DNA from: an uncultured Flammeovirgaceae bacterium
GTDB taxonomy: Bacteria; Bacteroidota; Bacteroidia; Cytophagales; Cyclobacteriaceae
Direction of reading: 5' to 3'
DNA: 7,102 bases
Assembly (NCBI GenBank): GCA_946480685.1
Contig: CAMLLI010000211.1
Coordinates: forward strand, 1-7,102
Every line of letters starts with the position of its first letter. Positions within the stretch are counted from its first letter, which is position 1. Under the pieces are notes generated by a model, which was given only the letters and a program-made list of their open reading frames with translations, was not told the DNA's origin and made no database searches. This document shows, piece after piece, positions 6,694-7,102 of this stretch. The translations under genes and the position numbers were made by a program.

Positions 6694-6707
6694 ATCGTTT
6701 TAACGAT
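6694..6707. promoter_or_regulatory. 14-base palindrome at the oxyR promoter
   Basis: ATCGTT-TT-AACGAT is a perfect 6+2+6 inverted repeat ending 12 bases before the oxyR start and overlapping its likely -7 region. A protein bound here would block oxyR transcription, so autoregulation by OxyR or control by another repressor is plausible. The half-site does not resemble the ahpC-side inverted repeat. Confidence 0.4.
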
Positions 6708-6712
6708 CTTTG
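6705..6712 (+). promoter_or_regulatory. -7-like element of the oxyR promoter
   Basis: GATCTTTG matches TAnnTTTG except for the first T and is the only good match close to the gene. It ends only 7 bases before the ATG at 6720, so transcription would begin at or next to the start codon. No TTG occurs at the expected -33 distance. Confidence 0.38.
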
Positions 6713-6719
6713 CAAACGA

Positions 6720-7102
6720 ATGAATCTCCAACAATTAGAGTATATAATAGCACTTGATATTCACCGAAATCACGTGAAGGCTGCAGAGCATTGTCATGTT
6801 ACACAACCTACGTTGAGCATGATGGTAAAAAAACTGGAGGACGAACTTGATGTAAAGATCTTTCAGAAAAGTCAGCCGCTCAAGCCAACACCTTCCGGTG
6901 AAATCATCATCAGTCGCGCGCGACAAATTTTGCAGGAAGTAAAAAACCTCAAAGAATTTATTCGCACGGAGAAAGATTCCATCGAAGGAGAATTCAGACT
7001 TGGAGTCATCCCCACACTTGCTCCCTATTTGTTGCCAAGATTCCTCAATGATTTTCTACAGAAACATCCGGGCACATCATTCACGGTAATGGAACTGCAA
7101 AC
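6720..7102 (+). CDS. oxyR: OxyR-type LysR family peroxide-responsive regulator (3' part beyond window)
   Basis: The first 127 residues of a LysR-type DNA-binding regulator are present; the frame is still open at the window end. MNLQQLEYIIALDIHRN begins the N-terminal winged helix-turn-helix, with the HTH at about 18-37 (VKAAEHCHVTQPTLSMMVKK), followed by KLEDELDVKIF and the long linker helix to about residue 88. The effector domain then opens with GEFRLGVIPTLAPYLLPRF (90-108). The IPTxxPYLLP string is characteristic of OxyR. The redox cysteines (Cys199 and Cys208 in E. coli) lie beyond the window, so peroxide sensing is inferred from this string and from divergence from ahpC-ahpD. The ATG at 6720 matches the OxyR N-terminus exactly. 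There is no Shine-Dalgarno, and the leader may be nearly absent. Confidence 0.9.
   Translation, partial: MNLQQLEYIIALDIHRNHVKAAEHCHVTQPTLSMMVKKLEDELDVKIFQKSQPLKPTPSGEIIISRARQILQEVKNLKEFIRTEKDSIEGEFRLGVIPTLAPYLLPRFLNDFLQKHPGTSFTVMELQ

Noticed and set aside
6660..6695. AT-rich run with ATTATTAAT-like repeats as an origin or integration site
   Set aside because: AT-richness of this kind is normal in a divergent promoter spacer. There are no DnaA boxes, direct repeats or mobility genes nearby.
6735..6926. 63-codon minus-strand open frame near the right edge
   Set aside because: It overlaps the helix-turn-helix coding region of oxyR, whose identity is clear.

Overview
The window looks like an ordinary chromosomal segment of a Bacteroidota bacterium, probably a Cytophagales/Chitinophagales-type environmental lineage. 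The reasons are the close match of the protein set to that phylum, the near-absence of Shine-Dalgarno sequences before most starts, and several promoter-like sites of the phylum's own form (TTG, about 19 bases, TAnnTTTG). The lineage call is from recognition by eye, not from a search. There are eight recognisable genes (one cut by the right edge), a possible tail of a ninth at the left edge, and no RNA genes, CRISPR arrays, insertion sequences or phage genes. No gene-free stretch exceeds 140 bases.

Layout. (1) At 79-1625 (+) a zinc-dependent succinylglutamate desuccinylase/aspartoacylase-type hydrolase and a DedA membrane protein share one base at their junction and are very likely co-translated. 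(2) At 1622-2563 (-) a Ppx/GppA phosphatase ends inside the DedA stop codon, tail to tail, with no room for a terminator. Its real start is most likely 2563, not the longer frame to 2647, because a good promoter lies inside the longer version. (3) At 2703-4274 (+) is the carboxyltransferase (beta) subunit of a propionyl-CoA-type carboxylase, divergent from ppx and preceded by its own promoter candidate. (4) At 4363-5322 (+) is a Tat-exported glycosylasparaginase, separated from the carboxylase gene by a conspicuous long hairpin and followed by a strong, probably bidirectional, terminator. (5) At 5431-6589 (-) is an ahpC-ahpD pair, divergent from (6) an oxyR-type LysR regulator at 6720-7102 (+), which is cut by the window end.

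How the genes work together. The right-hand third is a self-contained peroxide defence unit. OxyR would sense H2O2 and activate ahpC. AhpC reduces peroxides, and AhpD would re-reduce AhpC, as in the mycobacterial AhpC/AhpD system rather than the AhpC/AhpF system of enterics. The left part is a set of small housekeeping units without an obvious common pathway. I did not find a clearly novel system. The points most worth a second look are the oxyR-ahpC intergenic operator architecture with a possibly leaderless oxyR message, the 40-base hairpin before the asparaginase gene, the tandem AhpD in which only one half keeps its cysteine pair, and the shared-stop convergent junction.
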